Shown piece by piece: positions 32,752-42,102 of a stretch of 56,802 nucleotides of DNA; position 1 is the stretch's first letter, and each line of letters starts with the position of its first letter. The notes under the pieces were generated by a model. It was not told the origin of the DNA, made no database searches, and saw only the letters and a program-made list of their open reading frames with translations. This stretch comes from JABZIP01 sp052173355 (lineage in GTDB: Bacteria > Bacillota > Clostridia > Peptostreptococcales > Anaerovoracaceae): NCBI GenBank assembly GCA_052173355.1, contig JBQMYS010000002.1:1-56802 (forward strand), in the 5' to 3' direction. Made by a program: the position numbers and the translations under genes.

Positions 32752-34395
32752 ATGTTTAAAAAACAAGAAAAAACAAAAATTACAGCATTACTTTTGGTAA
32801 TGTTGATGGTGCTGTCGGTATTCGGAACTGCTTGCACAAAATCAGACGATGGCGGAAGCGAGGGAGAAGCTTCGGATTTGAGCAGATTGGAAAACAAAGA
32901 AGAAGTACGTGTTGCAATGATGAAAGGCGACCCGAATTTTGACCCTTGCATGGGCTGGGGAAAGTACGGAAATGCGTTGCTTCAGAGCAAATTGATGGAA
33001 GTTGTAGACGGTGAAATAGTTGAAGACTTGGCTACAGAGCATACTATAAGTGCAGACGGTCTTGTTTGGACTTTTAAAATCAGAGATGATGTAAAATTCC
33101 ATGACGGAGAGCCGCTTACTGCAGAAGACGTAGCATTTACGTTTAACAAGACAAAATCTCTTGCAAGCTCTATCGACCTTACAAATTTGAAAGAGGCTGT
33201 AGCTATTGATGATACAACGGTTGAGTTTAGAATGGAAGCTCCATTTTCACCTTTTTTGAGCGTTTCTGCATCACTCGGTATAGTTCCTAAGCATGCATAT
33301 AAAGATACAGAACAGTATTCTAAAAATCCTATAGGAAGCGGACCGCTTAAGTTTGTTCAGTACGATAACAAACAGCAGATTATATTTGAAAGAAATGAAG
33401 ATTATTACAAAGACAAGGTTAAGTTTAAGAGAGTAGTAGTGCTAAGCATGGATACGGATGCGGCATTTGCAGCGCTTAAATCCGGAGAAGTTGATGTTGC
33501 GATTACGAATGAAGCTGCAGCAAAAAAAGGACTTGACGGCTTTAGGTTGGAATCAGTGGAATCTTATGACTATAGAGTAATATCTATGCCTTGCGTTAAA
33601 GCAGGCGGTACAACTGATAAGGGTGATCCTATAGGAAACGATGTAACATCGGATATTGCTATCAGAAAAGCTCTGGCAGTAGGTATTGATAGAAGCCAAC
33701 TTATTGAGAACGTTCTTTTAGGATATGGAGAACCTACATTTGATACATTTGGAAAATTCGAGTGGGGAATAAGAGACGAAGTAGCTGATTTTAAAGACGG
33801 CGATATTGAGAAAGCTAAAAAAATATTAGACGATGCAGGTTGGGTTGAAAAAGACGGTATCAGAGAAAAAGACGGATTGAAAGCGGAATTCAACTTGATG
33901 TATCCATCTTCAGATATAAGCAGACAAGCTATAGCTATGGGATTCACTGAAGAAGCAAAGAAACTCGGAATTAAGGTGACTCCTGAAGGATTTGATTGGG
34001 ATGTAATTGCTAAGAATATGAAAGCAAAACCGCTTGTATTAGGTGGCGGTGCAAACAACCCTATGGTAATATCAGATCTTTATGATAGCAAATTCGCTAA
34101 GACAACAGGCTGGAAAAATGCTGCGGCTTATGAAAATAAAGAAACGGATTTGCACATCAAAAAAGCACTCGAAGCTACTGATGAGGCGACTGCATATTCA
34201 GAGTGGAAAAAAGCGCTTTGGGACGGTAAAAACGGCGGAAGCATACTAGGAGATACTGCTTATGTACCTATTTGCTTTATCAGGCATTTGTTCTTTGTAA
34301 GAGATGGACTTGATATAGGAAAACAAGGAAAACAGGGACATGACCATGGAATTGCTATACTGGGAAATATAACAGAGTGGGATTATCAAAAATAA
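32752..34395 (+). CDS. ABC substrate-binding lipoprotein, nickel/peptide type (SBP_bac_5)
   Basis: A 547-residue lipoprotein of the SBP_bac_5 (NikA/DppA/OppA) family. A signal with lipobox GTAC is followed by family blocks: LVWTFKIRDDVKFHDGEPLTAEDVAFTF, interrupted here only for citation of its two halves (VWTFKIRDDVKFHDG and EPLTAEDVAFTF), then GSGPLKF, ALAVGIDR and LLGYGEPT. It is the first gene behind a cobalamin riboswitch, so a ligand tied to B12 supply is likely. Cobalt or nickel chelates, or a corrinoid precursor, are all possible; the ligand cannot be read from sequence. The ribosome binding site is AGGAGG. Confidence 0.85.
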   Translation: MFKKQEKTKITALLLVMLMVLSVFGTACTKSDDGGSEGEASDLSRLENKEEVRVAMMKGDPNFDPCMGWGKYGNALLQSKLMEVVDGEIVEDLATEHTISADGLVWTFKIRDDVKFHDGEPLTAEDVAFTFNKTKSLASSIDLTNLKEAVAIDDTTVEFRMEAPFSPFLSVSASLGIVPKHAYKDTEQYSKNPIGSGPLKFVQYDNKQQIIFERNEDYYKDKVKFKRVVVLSMDTDAAFAALKSGEVDVAITNEAAAKKGLDGFRLESVESYDYRVISMPCVKAGGTTDKGDPIGNDVTSDIAIRKALAVGIDRSQLIENVLLGYGEPTFDTFGKFEWGIRDEVADFKDGDIEKAKKILDDAGWVEKDGIREKDGLKAEFNLMYPSSDISRQAIAMGFTEEAKKLGIKVTPEGFDWDVIAKNMKAKPLVLGGGANNPMVISDLYDSKFAKTTGWKNAAAYENKETDLHIKKALEATDEATAYSEWKKALWDGKNGGSILGDTAYVPICFIRHLFFVRDGLDIGKQGKQGHDHGIAILGNITEWDYQK

Positions 34396-34434
34396 GAAAA
34401 TGATAGATGTAATCAATGGTTTGGAGAATAAATA

Positions 34435-35421
34435 ATGAATAATACGGTTTCGTACGTTTTAAAGACGGTATTTAAAGCGGTGTCGCTGATAATTGCAATA
34501 TCAATTATGACATTCATTTTAGCCGAACTTTCACCGATAGATCCGGTAAAGGCTTATGTGGGTGCTGAAAGCACGATAAGCCAAGAACAAAAAGAACTGA
34601 TTGCAGAGCGCTGGGGACTCAACGAGTCCCCGGTTAAGCGCTTTTTCAAGTGGGGAAATGCAATGATTCACTTGGATTTCGGGACTTCTCAAGTGTATGG
34701 AGTGCCGGTTTTGACAGTAATAAAACAAGGGGCTGCAAATTCTTTTGTACTGATGTCCGTATCTTGGATATTATCCGGTATAATAGGCTTTCTAATCGGT
34801 CTTATCGCCGCGGCTTATAGAGATAGGCTCGTTGATAGAATAATAAGAACATTTTGTTATGTATTGTCTTCGACTCCGACTTTTTGGGTAGGAATTTTGT
34901 TTTTGCTGTTCTTTTCAGTAAAATTGAAGTTGTTTCCAATAGGGATGTCGGCTCCTATAGGAGTGCTTGCATCAGATGTTACTATTTGGGAAAGAATACA
35001 CCATATGATACTTCCCGCATTAACATTAAGTATACTGGGAGTGGCTCAGCTTGCAATGTTTACAAGAGAGGAAATGATAAAGGTATTTAACAGTGAGTAT
35101 GCCTTATTTGCGCACGCAAAGGGACAAAAGACGGGCGAGATTATAAGAAGACATGGAATTAGAAATGTTTTAATACCGGCAGTTACAATACAGTTTGCTT
35201 CTCTTAGTGAACTTTTCGGAGGCTCGGTACTGGCGGAAAATATATTTTCGTATGCAGGGCTTGGAAGGGTTACGGTAGAGGCCGGAACTAAGGTGGATTT
35301 ACCGCTTCTTTTAGGAATTACAATTATAACTTCGATGGTAGTGTTTACAGGAAATATGATAGCGAATTTATTATACCCTGTAATAGATCCGAGGATAAAG
35401 GAGGGACGAAATGGAAAATAG
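34435..35421 (+). CDS. ABC permease, NikB/DppB type
   Basis: A 328-residue inner-membrane permease with about six helices. The N-terminal region shows AELSPIDPVKAYVG, where NikB/DppB proteins have a PGDP-like block. The ATPase-coupling loop reads FAHAKGQKTGEIIRRHGIRN, the EAA motif of this family. The end has GLGRVTVEAGTKVDLPLLLG. It heterodimerises with the next gene product. The gene overlaps that one by 11 bases. Confidence 0.9.
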   Translation: MNNTVSYVLKTVFKAVSLIIAISIMTFILAELSPIDPVKAYVGAESTISQEQKELIAERWGLNESPVKRFFKWGNAMIHLDFGTSQVYGVPVLTVIKQGAANSFVLMSVSWILSGIIGFLIGLIAAAYRDRLVDRIIRTFCYVLSSTPTFWVGILFLLFFSVKLKLFPIGMSAPIGVLASDVTIWERIHHMILPALTLSILGVAQLAMFTREEMIKVFNSEYALFAHAKGQKTGEIIRRHGIRNVLIPAVTIQFASLSELFGGSVLAENIFSYAGLGRVTVEAGTKVDLPLLLGITIITSMVVFTGNMIANLLYPVIDPRIKEGRNGK

Positions 35422-36262
35422 TGTCACTCTAAATGAATCAAAAATATTCAATCTGCGCACTAAGACGCTTGCAGAGATTATATTTGGAACGTTTTTTATC
35501 CTTGGTGTACTTTTTATAGGTATGGCTATGGATGAAAGTGCTTATGCTGTAGATTTTGCAAACAGAAGTTTAGCACCGAGTCTTGAGCATCCGTTCGGTA
35601 CGGATTGGCTGGGCAGGGATATGCTCGCACGTACCGTAAAAGGTATGACAACAAGCATACAGATAGGTTTGTTTGCATCACTTATAAGTTCAGTTATAGC
35701 GGTTATTTTGGGAACTTTGGCAGCGACAAAAGGCAAAAAGACGGATGCGTTTATACTTTGGCTTATAGACCTTTTCCAAGGAAAGCCGCATTTGGTGTTT
35801 TTGATGTTTATATCTATTTTGGTAGGTAAGGGTGTAAAGGGTATTTTAATAGGTGTAGCCGTTACGCATTGGACCAGCCTTGCCAGAATAATAAGAGCGG
35901 AGATTTTGTCATTGAAAACAAATCAATACATATTGGCTGCTGAAAAATTCGGTGTAAGCAAGATGGATATAGCGGTAAAACACTTACTTCCGCATATATT
36001 GCCACAATTTTTCGTTGGTTTGATTTTGTTGTTCCCGCATGCGATTTTGCACGAAGCATCACTTACATTTTTGGGATTCGGAATTCCGCCTGAACAACCG
36101 GCGGTAGGCGTTATACTATCCGAATCAATGAGATATTTGACTATGGGTATGTGGTGGCTTGCGGTATATCCGGGATTGTTCCTGCTTGCTATAGTGTTGC
36201 TTTTTGATGCAGTAGGTAACGGAATTAAAAAGATGATTGATCCGAAAACGGGTCAAGAATAA
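35411..36262 (+). CDS. ABC permease, NikC/DppC type
   Basis: A 283-residue permease, second membrane subunit. The N-terminal block EHPFGTDWLGRDMLARTV is the hallmark of DppC/NikC proteins. The coupling loop contains YILAAEKFGVSKMDIAVKHLLP. The tail has LTFLGFGIPPEQPAVGVIL. The start lies inside the upstream permease gene, so expression is coupled. Confidence 0.92.
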   Translation: MENSVTLNESKIFNLRTKTLAEIIFGTFFILGVLFIGMAMDESAYAVDFANRSLAPSLEHPFGTDWLGRDMLARTVKGMTTSIQIGLFASLISSVIAVILGTLAATKGKKTDAFILWLIDLFQGKPHLVFLMFISILVGKGVKGILIGVAVTHWTSLARIIRAEILSLKTNQYILAAEKFGVSKMDIAVKHLLPHILPQFFVGLILLFPHAILHEASLTFLGFGIPPEQPAVGVILSESMRYLTMGMWWLAVYPGLFLLAIVLLFDAVGNGIKKMIDPKTGQE

Positions 36263-36275
36263 GAAAGGGGAATAT

Positions 36276-37151
36276 ATGGAAAAAGGGAAAAATGGAAATA
36301 TACCTCTTTTGAAAGTAGAAAAATTCAGCGTAAAATTTAAAATGTATGAAAAAGGCTTAAGACAGAAATTGAGTGTTGCAGTAAGAGATTTGAATTTGGA
36401 ACTGAATAAGGGCGAAATTTTGGCAATAGTAGGTTCATCCGGAAGCGGTAAAAGTTTACTGGCGCACGGCATTATGGATATATTACCTGAGAATGCGGTA
36501 ATCGGCGGTAATATTATCATCAAAGGAGAAAAGATGACTCCTAAAATGATGGATGCTAAAAGAGGGAAAGAAATCGTGATAGTGCCGCAATCCGTTTCGT
36601 ATTTAGATCCGCTAATGAAAATAAGAGAACAGGTATTTGAAAATTCGGATAGAACCGATTATGACGAGATGTTTGCTAAATTCGGACTTAGCAAAGAAGA
36701 TAGTAACAAATTGCCTTTTCAATTATCAGGAGGAATGGCAAGGAGAGCGCTTGTAATGACGGCTGCAATATCGGATGCCGAATTGATTGTGGCGGATGAG
36801 CCTACTCCGGGTTTGAATCCTAAACTTGCACATGAGATACTTGCGATGTTTAGAGCAATGGCGGACAGCGGAAAAGGCGTATTGCTGATAACTCATGATA
36901 TAGATTTGGTTTGCGAAATTGCTGACAGGATTGCTATATTCCATGATGGAACAATATTGGAAATAACAGATGTCAAAAACTTTTTAGAAGGTGGAGATAA
37001 GCTTAAACATCCTTATTGTAGAGCACTTTGGAATGCATTGCCACAAAATAATTTCACGCCGTTAAGCAGTGATGAAGTAAATGAACTTTGCATGTGTGCG
37101 GATGTTGATTGTCATACGCATCAAGACGGTGAGGAGGTGTGCGGATGCTAG
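36276..37151 (+). CDS. ABC ATP-binding protein, NikD/DppD type, with Cys/His tail
   Basis: A 291-residue ATPase. Walker A is GSSGSGKSLL, the signature is LSGGMARRALV and Walker B is LIVADEPTPGLNP. A C-terminal oligo_HPY-type segment has LKHPYCRALWNALP. The final 20 residues hold five cysteines (C272, C274, C279, C289, C291) and two histidines (H280, H282), including CMC, DCHTH and a terminal CGC. Some DppD/OppD proteins carry a C-terminal Fe-S motif, so this tail may bind a cluster or the transported metal. The start is the ATG at 36276 after AGGGG, not the ATG at 36237 inside the previous gene. Confidence 0.9.
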   Translation: MEKGKNGNIPLLKVEKFSVKFKMYEKGLRQKLSVAVRDLNLELNKGEILAIVGSSGSGKSLLAHGIMDILPENAVIGGNIIIKGEKMTPKMMDAKRGKEIVIVPQSVSYLDPLMKIREQVFENSDRTDYDEMFAKFGLSKEDSNKLPFQLSGGMARRALVMTAAISDAELIVADEPTPGLNPKLAHEILAMFRAMADSGKGVLLITHDIDLVCEIADRIAIFHDGTILEITDVKNFLEGGDKLKHPYCRALWNALPQNNFTPLSSDEVNELCMCADVDCHTHQDGEEVCGC

Positions 37152-37750
37152 AAGCTAAGAATGTAAGTTTTTCTTATAATAAATCCAAGAAAATAATAGA
37201 TGATGTCAGCCTGTCTTTCGGTGAAAATGAGATAGTAGGGATAATAGGACCTTCGGGCTGCGGGAAAAGCACATTTTCTAAGATTTTAGCAGGATATTTA
37301 AAACCGTCGCAAGGCGAAGTGCTTTTCAACGGGGAAAAATTACCATACACCGGCTATTGTCCTGTTCAGTTGATATATCAGCATCCTGAATATGCGGTAA
37401 ACCCTAAGTGGAAAATGCAGCAGGTTGTAACCGAGGCATGGGATATAGATAAAGAAACTTTAGATGCGTTCGGTATAAAAGATAATTGGCTTACCAGATG
37501 GCCGTCCGAACTTTCAGGTGGAGAACTTCAAAGATTTTGTATTGCACGTGCACTTGGAGAAAAAACAAAGTATTTGATAGCAGATGAAATGACAACTATG
37601 CTCGATGCCGTTACACAGGCATACATTTGGGATATAGTGGTCAAGCAGGTAAGGCAGCGCGCAATAGGCATGATAGTGGTAACTCATAATCATGCACTTG
37701 CAGATAGAGTGTGCGATAGGATACTTGATTTTGAAGAAATATTAAAATAG
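37145..37750 (+). CDS. ABC ATP-binding protein, NikE/DppF type, short
   Basis: The second ATPase of the transporter: Walker A GPSGCGKST, signature LSGGELQRFCIARAL, Walker B YLIADEMTTMLDAV. Only 201 residues from the ATG at 37145 (seven bases after GAGGAGG), so it ends right after the ABC core and lacks the usual oligo_HPY extension. The Walker B is followed by MTTMLD, not the common PTSALD. It overlaps the Cys-rich end of the upstream ATPase by seven bases. It should pair with the 36276 ATPase. Confidence 0.88.
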   Translation: MLEAKNVSFSYNKSKKIIDDVSLSFGENEIVGIIGPSGCGKSTFSKILAGYLKPSQGEVLFNGEKLPYTGYCPVQLIYQHPEYAVNPKWKMQQVVTEAWDIDKETLDAFGIKDNWLTRWPSELSGGELQRFCIARALGEKTKYLIADEMTTMLDAVTQAYIWDIVVKQVRQRAIGMIVVTHNHALADRVCDRILDFEEILK

Positions 37751-37797
37751 AATTTTGGAAATTACTATTATCTGAAATCAAAATAAAGTTTGAGGGC

Positions 37798-37834
37798 AAA
37801 AACCGACTCGAGTTATCATAAGAGTCGGTTTTTT
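37798..37834 (+). terminator. Terminator of the B12-controlled transporter operon
   Basis: A perfect 12-bp stem (AAAAACCGACTC with GAGTCGGTTTTT), twelve-base loop and T-run. Confidence 0.9.
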
Positions 37835-37902
37835 GTACTTTTCTTTTTTGGTTCTTAGTGATATACTTAATAGGATATACATATTGCAGGAGGGTTATAG
37901 GG

Positions 37903-39438
37903 ATGCAAAAAATCGCTATATTGATGGAAGGCATTACAAAGAAATTCGGTAATTTAAAAGCAAGCGATTCTGTTAATTTAGAATTACAATATGGCGAAGT
38001 GCATGCACTTTTGGGAGAAAACGGCGCAGGTAAAAGTACGCTCATGAATATGCTGTCCGGAATTTATATTCCCGATGAGGGCAGTATTTCGATATTTGGA
38101 AAAGAAGTTAATTTTACTTCTCCAAAAGACTCGATTGCAATGGGTATAGGCATGATACATCAGCATTTTAAGCTTATAGAGACATTGACTGCAGCGGAAA
38201 ATGTGATAATAGGTCAAAAGGGTTCGTTATTTTTGAATAAGAAAAAGATAAGAGAACAGATAGAAGATGTATTAAGAAAATACAACCTTGATATAGCACT
38301 TGATAAAAAAGTTTATGATATGTCCGTCGGGGAAAAGCAAACTTTGGAGATAGTTAAGGTTTTGTGCAGAGGAGCGAATATACTTATTTTGGATGAACCT
38401 ACGGCAGTTCTTACACCTAGTGAAATAGATAAGCTGTTTGCTATTATCAGAAATTTGAAAGCGGCAGGAACAAGTATTATTATCATTACGCATAAGCTTA
38501 ACGAAGTAATGGAAATAAGCGACAGAATAACGGTACTGCGTAAGGGGAAAACCATAGGAACGGTTGAAACGTCAACTGCTGAAACGTCAACTTTAATAGA
38601 GATGATGGTTGGGAAAAAAGTCGAACTTGCGCTTAAAAGAGAGAATGCCGAGCTCGGGAGCGAACTTTTGCGTATGAGCAATGTAACTATACTTGATAGA
38701 GAAAAAAAAGAAGCAATTTCAAGCGTAAGCTTTTCTTTGCGAGGTGGAGAAATATTGGGCGTTGCAGGTGTTGCCGGTAGCGGTCAAAAAGAGCTTTGTG
38801 AGGGAATTTGCGGTCTGATGAATATACAAAGCGGAAAGATTGAATTTGAAAATGAAGATATTACAGGCAAATCGCCAAAGGAAATAATAAAACTCGGTAT
38901 CAGCATGGGATTCATACCGGAAGACAGGTTAGGAATGGGGCTTGTAGGGAGTATGGATATAGTAAGCAATATAATGCTCAAAGATTATCAAAATTATCCC
39001 GGATTTATGCTTAAGAAAAAACCTTGTATAGAAAAGGCGAACAAAATTTTGCAAGATTTGGATATACAGACCAGCAGCATATTTGCACCTGTACGTAAAA
39101 TGTCGGGGGGAAACATCCAAAAGGTACTTCTTGGCAGAGAAATTGATTTAAATCCTAAGGTCCTGATTACGGCATATCCGGTTAGAGGCTTGGATATAGG
39201 CGCATCTTATAGAATTTACGATTTGCTTAATGAGCAAAAAAAACGCGGAGTGGGCGTGCTTTTTATAGGAGAAGATTTAGACGTGCTTCTTGAGGTTTGC
39301 GACAGAATCATAGTTATGTGTGCAGGGAAAGTGTCAGGAATAGTTGATGCAACTTCAATAACAAAGGAAGATTTGGGACTTCTGATGACCGGCACATTAC
39401 TTGAAAAAGAGGAGGTTGGATTTAATGAACTTGCTTAA
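37903..39438 (+). CDS. Nucleoside/sugar ABC importer ATPase (duplicated domain)
   Basis: A 511-residue protein with two ABC domains in tandem, as in NupA/YufO and RbsA. Domain 1 has Walker A GENGAGKST and the family-typical signature MSVGEKQ, with Walker B LILDEPTAVLTP. Domain 2 has a degenerate Walker A (GVAGSGQKE), a signature MSGGNIQK and RGLDIG in the second Walker B region. The start is the ATG at 37903 after AGGAGGG; the ATG at 37858 is not preceded by a good site. It heads a run with two permeases and probably serves the BMP lipoprotein at 31118. Confidence 0.88.
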   Translation: MQKIAILMEGITKKFGNLKASDSVNLELQYGEVHALLGENGAGKSTLMNMLSGIYIPDEGSISIFGKEVNFTSPKDSIAMGIGMIHQHFKLIETLTAAENVIIGQKGSLFLNKKKIREQIEDVLRKYNLDIALDKKVYDMSVGEKQTLEIVKVLCRGANILILDEPTAVLTPSEIDKLFAIIRNLKAAGTSIIIITHKLNEVMEISDRITVLRKGKTIGTVETSTAETSTLIEMMVGKKVELALKRENAELGSELLRMSNVTILDREKKEAISSVSFSLRGGEILGVAGVAGSGQKELCEGICGLMNIQSGKIEFENEDITGKSPKEIIKLGISMGFIPEDRLGMGLVGSMDIVSNIMLKDYQNYPGFMLKKKPCIEKANKILQDLDIQTSSIFAPVRKMSGGNIQKVLLGREIDLNPKVLITAYPVRGLDIGASYRIYDLLNEQKKRGVGVLFIGEDLDVLLEVCDRIIVMCAGKVSGIVDATSITKEDLGLLMTGTLLEKEEVGFNELA

Positions 39439-40498
39439 AATTACAAAGAGAAGCAATTTGACCAAAAAGCAAGAATACGTAATTAGAACGCTCGCAATAG
39501 TTTTGGCGCTTGTCTGTACTGCATTGATACTTTTGTCGTTCGGACTAAATCCAATCAGAGTTTACTATGCAATAATTGAAGGTTCGCTAGGCACGCAGCT
39601 TCGTATAAAGCAGATGATTATAAAAGCTATCCCGCTTACAATTACATCGCTGGGGATACTGGTAGCGTTTCGTATGAAGTTTTGGAATATAGGAGGAGAA
39701 GGTCAAATTGTAATGGGTGCGATGGCGGCTAGCTATGTGGCGCTTAATTATGGGAGTTTACCTAAACCTGTTTTACTTGTTTTGATGGCTATTGCAGGAA
39801 TGGCAATGGGAGGATTTTGGGCATTCATACCTGCAGTATTCAAGCGAAAATTCGGGACGAATGAAACGATTTTTACACTCATGATGAATTATATAGGTAT
39901 CAAATTTGTAATGTATTTGCAGTATGGACCTTGGATGGATCCGAATGCCAACGGATTTCCTAGAGTTGCACCGTTTCCGGAAAATGCAGTGATGCCGGCG
40001 TTTCTCGGGGTTCATTTCGGACTTGTAATAGCGATTGTATGTGTAGTTTTTATATATTTTCTTATGACTTATACGAAACTCGGATATGAAATCAGTGTAG
40101 TCGGAGAAAGCTATGAAACTGCAAGATATGCAGGAATGAATATAAATAAAATCGTTATAATTGCTATGCTTATATCAGGAGGACTTTGTGGACTTGTTGG
40201 TATGATACAGGCTTCGGCGGTTGAAAAAACACTGGTTGCCGGCATAACAGGGGGATATGGATTTACCGCCATAATAACAGCATGGCTTGCGAGATTAAAC
40301 GCACCGGTTACGGCTGTTGTTTGCATATTGTTTGCTATGCTTTTACAAGGCGGAGCATATATACAACTTGCTATGAACGTGCCAAGCAGCGTAGCGGGAA
40401 TAGTTCAGGGTACTATATTGTTTTTCGTTCTCGGAAGTGAGTTTTTCTTACAGTATAAAGTTTCGCTTGCAAAGTCGATCAAAGCTAAGGAGGTGTAG
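39425..40498 (+). CDS. Nucleoside ABC permease 1 (YufP/NupB-like)
   Basis: A 357-residue BPD_transp_2 permease with eight or more helices. The family segments NIGGEGQIVMGAMAA and YAGMNINKIVIIAMLISGGLCGL are present. From the ATG at 39425 (nine bases after AGAGGAGG) it overlaps the ATPase gene by 14 bases. The TTG at 39401 is the longest in-frame option but overlaps that ribosome binding site. Together with the next gene it forms the membrane channel. Confidence 0.88.
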   Translation: MNLLKITKRSNLTKKQEYVIRTLAIVLALVCTALILLSFGLNPIRVYYAIIEGSLGTQLRIKQMIIKAIPLTITSLGILVAFRMKFWNIGGEGQIVMGAMAASYVALNYGSLPKPVLLVLMAIAGMAMGGFWAFIPAVFKRKFGTNETIFTLMMNYIGIKFVMYLQYGPWMDPNANGFPRVAPFPENAVMPAFLGVHFGLVIAIVCVVFIYFLMTYTKLGYEISVVGESYETARYAGMNINKIVIIAMLISGGLCGLVGMIQASAVEKTLVAGITGGYGFTAIITAWLARLNAPVTAVVCILFAMLLQGGAYIQLAMNVPSSVAGIVQGTILFFVLGSEFFLQYKVSLAKSIKAKEV

Positions 40499-40500
40499 TT

Positions 40501-41427
40501 ATGGAAGTATTTTTAGCAACTTGTATAGTAGCGGGAACACCTCTTGCCTTAGCTACGCTTGGAGAACTTGTTACTGAAAAATCGGGAAGTCTTAACCTGG
40601 GCGTAGAGGGAATGATGCTGATTGGAGCGGTTATGGGTTTCATAGGCGCTTATACTACGCAAAACCCGGTTTTTGCAATCGTATGCGCAGGTGTAAGCGG
40701 TGGTCTTGCAGCTTTGATTTATGCATTTTTGACAGTTACGTTAAAAGCTAATCAGACTGTAACAGGATTGACACTTACGATATTCGGGACGGGATTTTCA
40801 AGTTTTGTAGGTCAGTCGTATATAGGATTTTCAGTACCTAAAACGGTTTCAGTTTTTTTCGCAAAGACGAATATTCCGATTCTTTCGAGTATACCGTTTA
40901 TTGGAGATATACTGTTTAAGCAGGATGTGTTTGTTTACATATCGTATGTTTTGGTAATTATATTTTACATATACATAAATAAAACCAGAACCGGTTTGAA
41001 TATGCGAGCTGTTGGCGAAAGTTCATCAGCGGCGGATGCTTCCGGCATAAATATTACGCTTTACAAATATGTGCATATAATAATCGGAGGAGTTCTTTGC
41101 GGACTTGGCGGTGCTTATCTTGCACTCATTCGTGTTCCGATTTGGCAGGCGGATGTAGTTGGAGGTAGAGGATGGATAGCTGTAGCATTGGTAATATTTG
41201 CAAGTTGGAATCCGATTAAGGCATTTTTCGGCGCCGCATTTTTCGGTGGGCTGAGTATATTGGGGCTTCGTATGCAGGCTATGGGCATTACGGTATCTCA
41301 GTATCTTTTTAATATGGTACCGTATATAGCAACAGTTGTAATTGTAATTGCAAGTTCCTGCAAGGAAACAAAAGCAAATAAGCCGCCTAGCGATCTTGGC
41401 AATAATTATTTTAGGGAAGAAAGATAG
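40501..41427 (+). CDS. Nucleoside ABC permease 2 (YufQ/NupC-like)
   Basis: A 308-residue BPD_transp_2 permease. It starts with a hydrophobic helix and the family motif EKSGSLNLGVEGMMLIGAV. NMRAVGESSSAADASGINI marks the coupling region and GGRGWIAVALVIFASWNP lies near the end. It follows the first permease by two bases, and the last gene of the importer ends just before an unknown membrane protein. Confidence 0.9.
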   Translation: MEVFLATCIVAGTPLALATLGELVTEKSGSLNLGVEGMMLIGAVMGFIGAYTTQNPVFAIVCAGVSGGLAALIYAFLTVTLKANQTVTGLTLTIFGTGFSSFVGQSYIGFSVPKTVSVFFAKTNIPILSSIPFIGDILFKQDVFVYISYVLVIIFYIYINKTRTGLNMRAVGESSSAADASGINITLYKYVHIIIGGVLCGLGGAYLALIRVPIWQADVVGGRGWIAVALVIFASWNPIKAFFGAAFFGGLSILGLRMQAMGITVSQYLFNMVPYIATVVIVIASSCKETKANKPPSDLGNNYFREER

Positions 41428-42102
41428 ATGAAAAGTTTTAAAAAAGCTTGGAATATATTTATTTTGGTATTGGTACCGCTAGTAGCGATTTGTTTAAGTG
41501 CAAATATTGTTGTGCGATTACCGGATGTTTATCAATATTCATTTAAGTCGACTCAGCAGTTAAAACCGGCGAATTTGCTTGTGGAAAGCGATGAATTCGG
41601 CGAGATGATTTCCGGGTTTATGGTTGGCAAAGATGTTGACTTTAAAGTTGCACAGGGATATGAAGCAGATCAAAAGTATGATTTTTTTACAAGCGGGGAT
41701 ATTGATATTTTGAAAGATATTCGAATGAAGCTTAATATTATATTGATTTTTGGGATAATTGCGCTGATATTGCTTACCGCAATTATTGTGGCTTGTAAAG
41801 ATGTTGATGAGGGAAGTCTTGCGGGCAGGTCTATAAAACAAGCGAAAGTATCGTCGGCTTCGGTCGCGACATTGATGATAATGTTTTTTGCAGTTGCTTT
41901 AATAACAAATTTTTCATTTTGCAACAAGGCTTTGGAAACTTTTGGCGGAAGTGAAAATTTTAGATTTGTAGTAACATTGCCGTTATTGAAATATATGTAT
42001 TTGGCTTGGTTTGTGGTAACTGTTGTATTGGAAGTTATAATGTTGTATGTTGCAGGCAAGATTACAAAGCCTAAGCGTATGTTTTCCAGGGGGAATTATT
42101 GA
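41428..42102 (+). CDS. Unknown membrane protein with four helices
   Basis: A 224-residue protein I do not recognise. It has an N-terminal helix (about 10-32), a roughly 60-residue polar domain outside, then three helices at about 97-117, 145-165 and 188-213. A basic C-terminus follows. It begins directly at the stop of the nucleoside permease and ends one base before the PHP gene, so it is part of the same operon. A regulatory or assembly role for the importer is conceivable but unsupported. Confidence 0.6.
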   Translation: MKSFKKAWNIFILVLVPLVAICLSANIVVRLPDVYQYSFKSTQQLKPANLLVESDEFGEMISGFMVGKDVDFKVAQGYEADQKYDFFTSGDIDILKDIRMKLNIILIFGIIALILLTAIIVACKDVDEGSLAGRSIKQAKVSSASVATLMIMFFAVALITNFSFCNKALETFGGSENFRFVVTLPLLKYMYLAWFVVTVVLEVIMLYVAGKITKPKRMFSRGNY

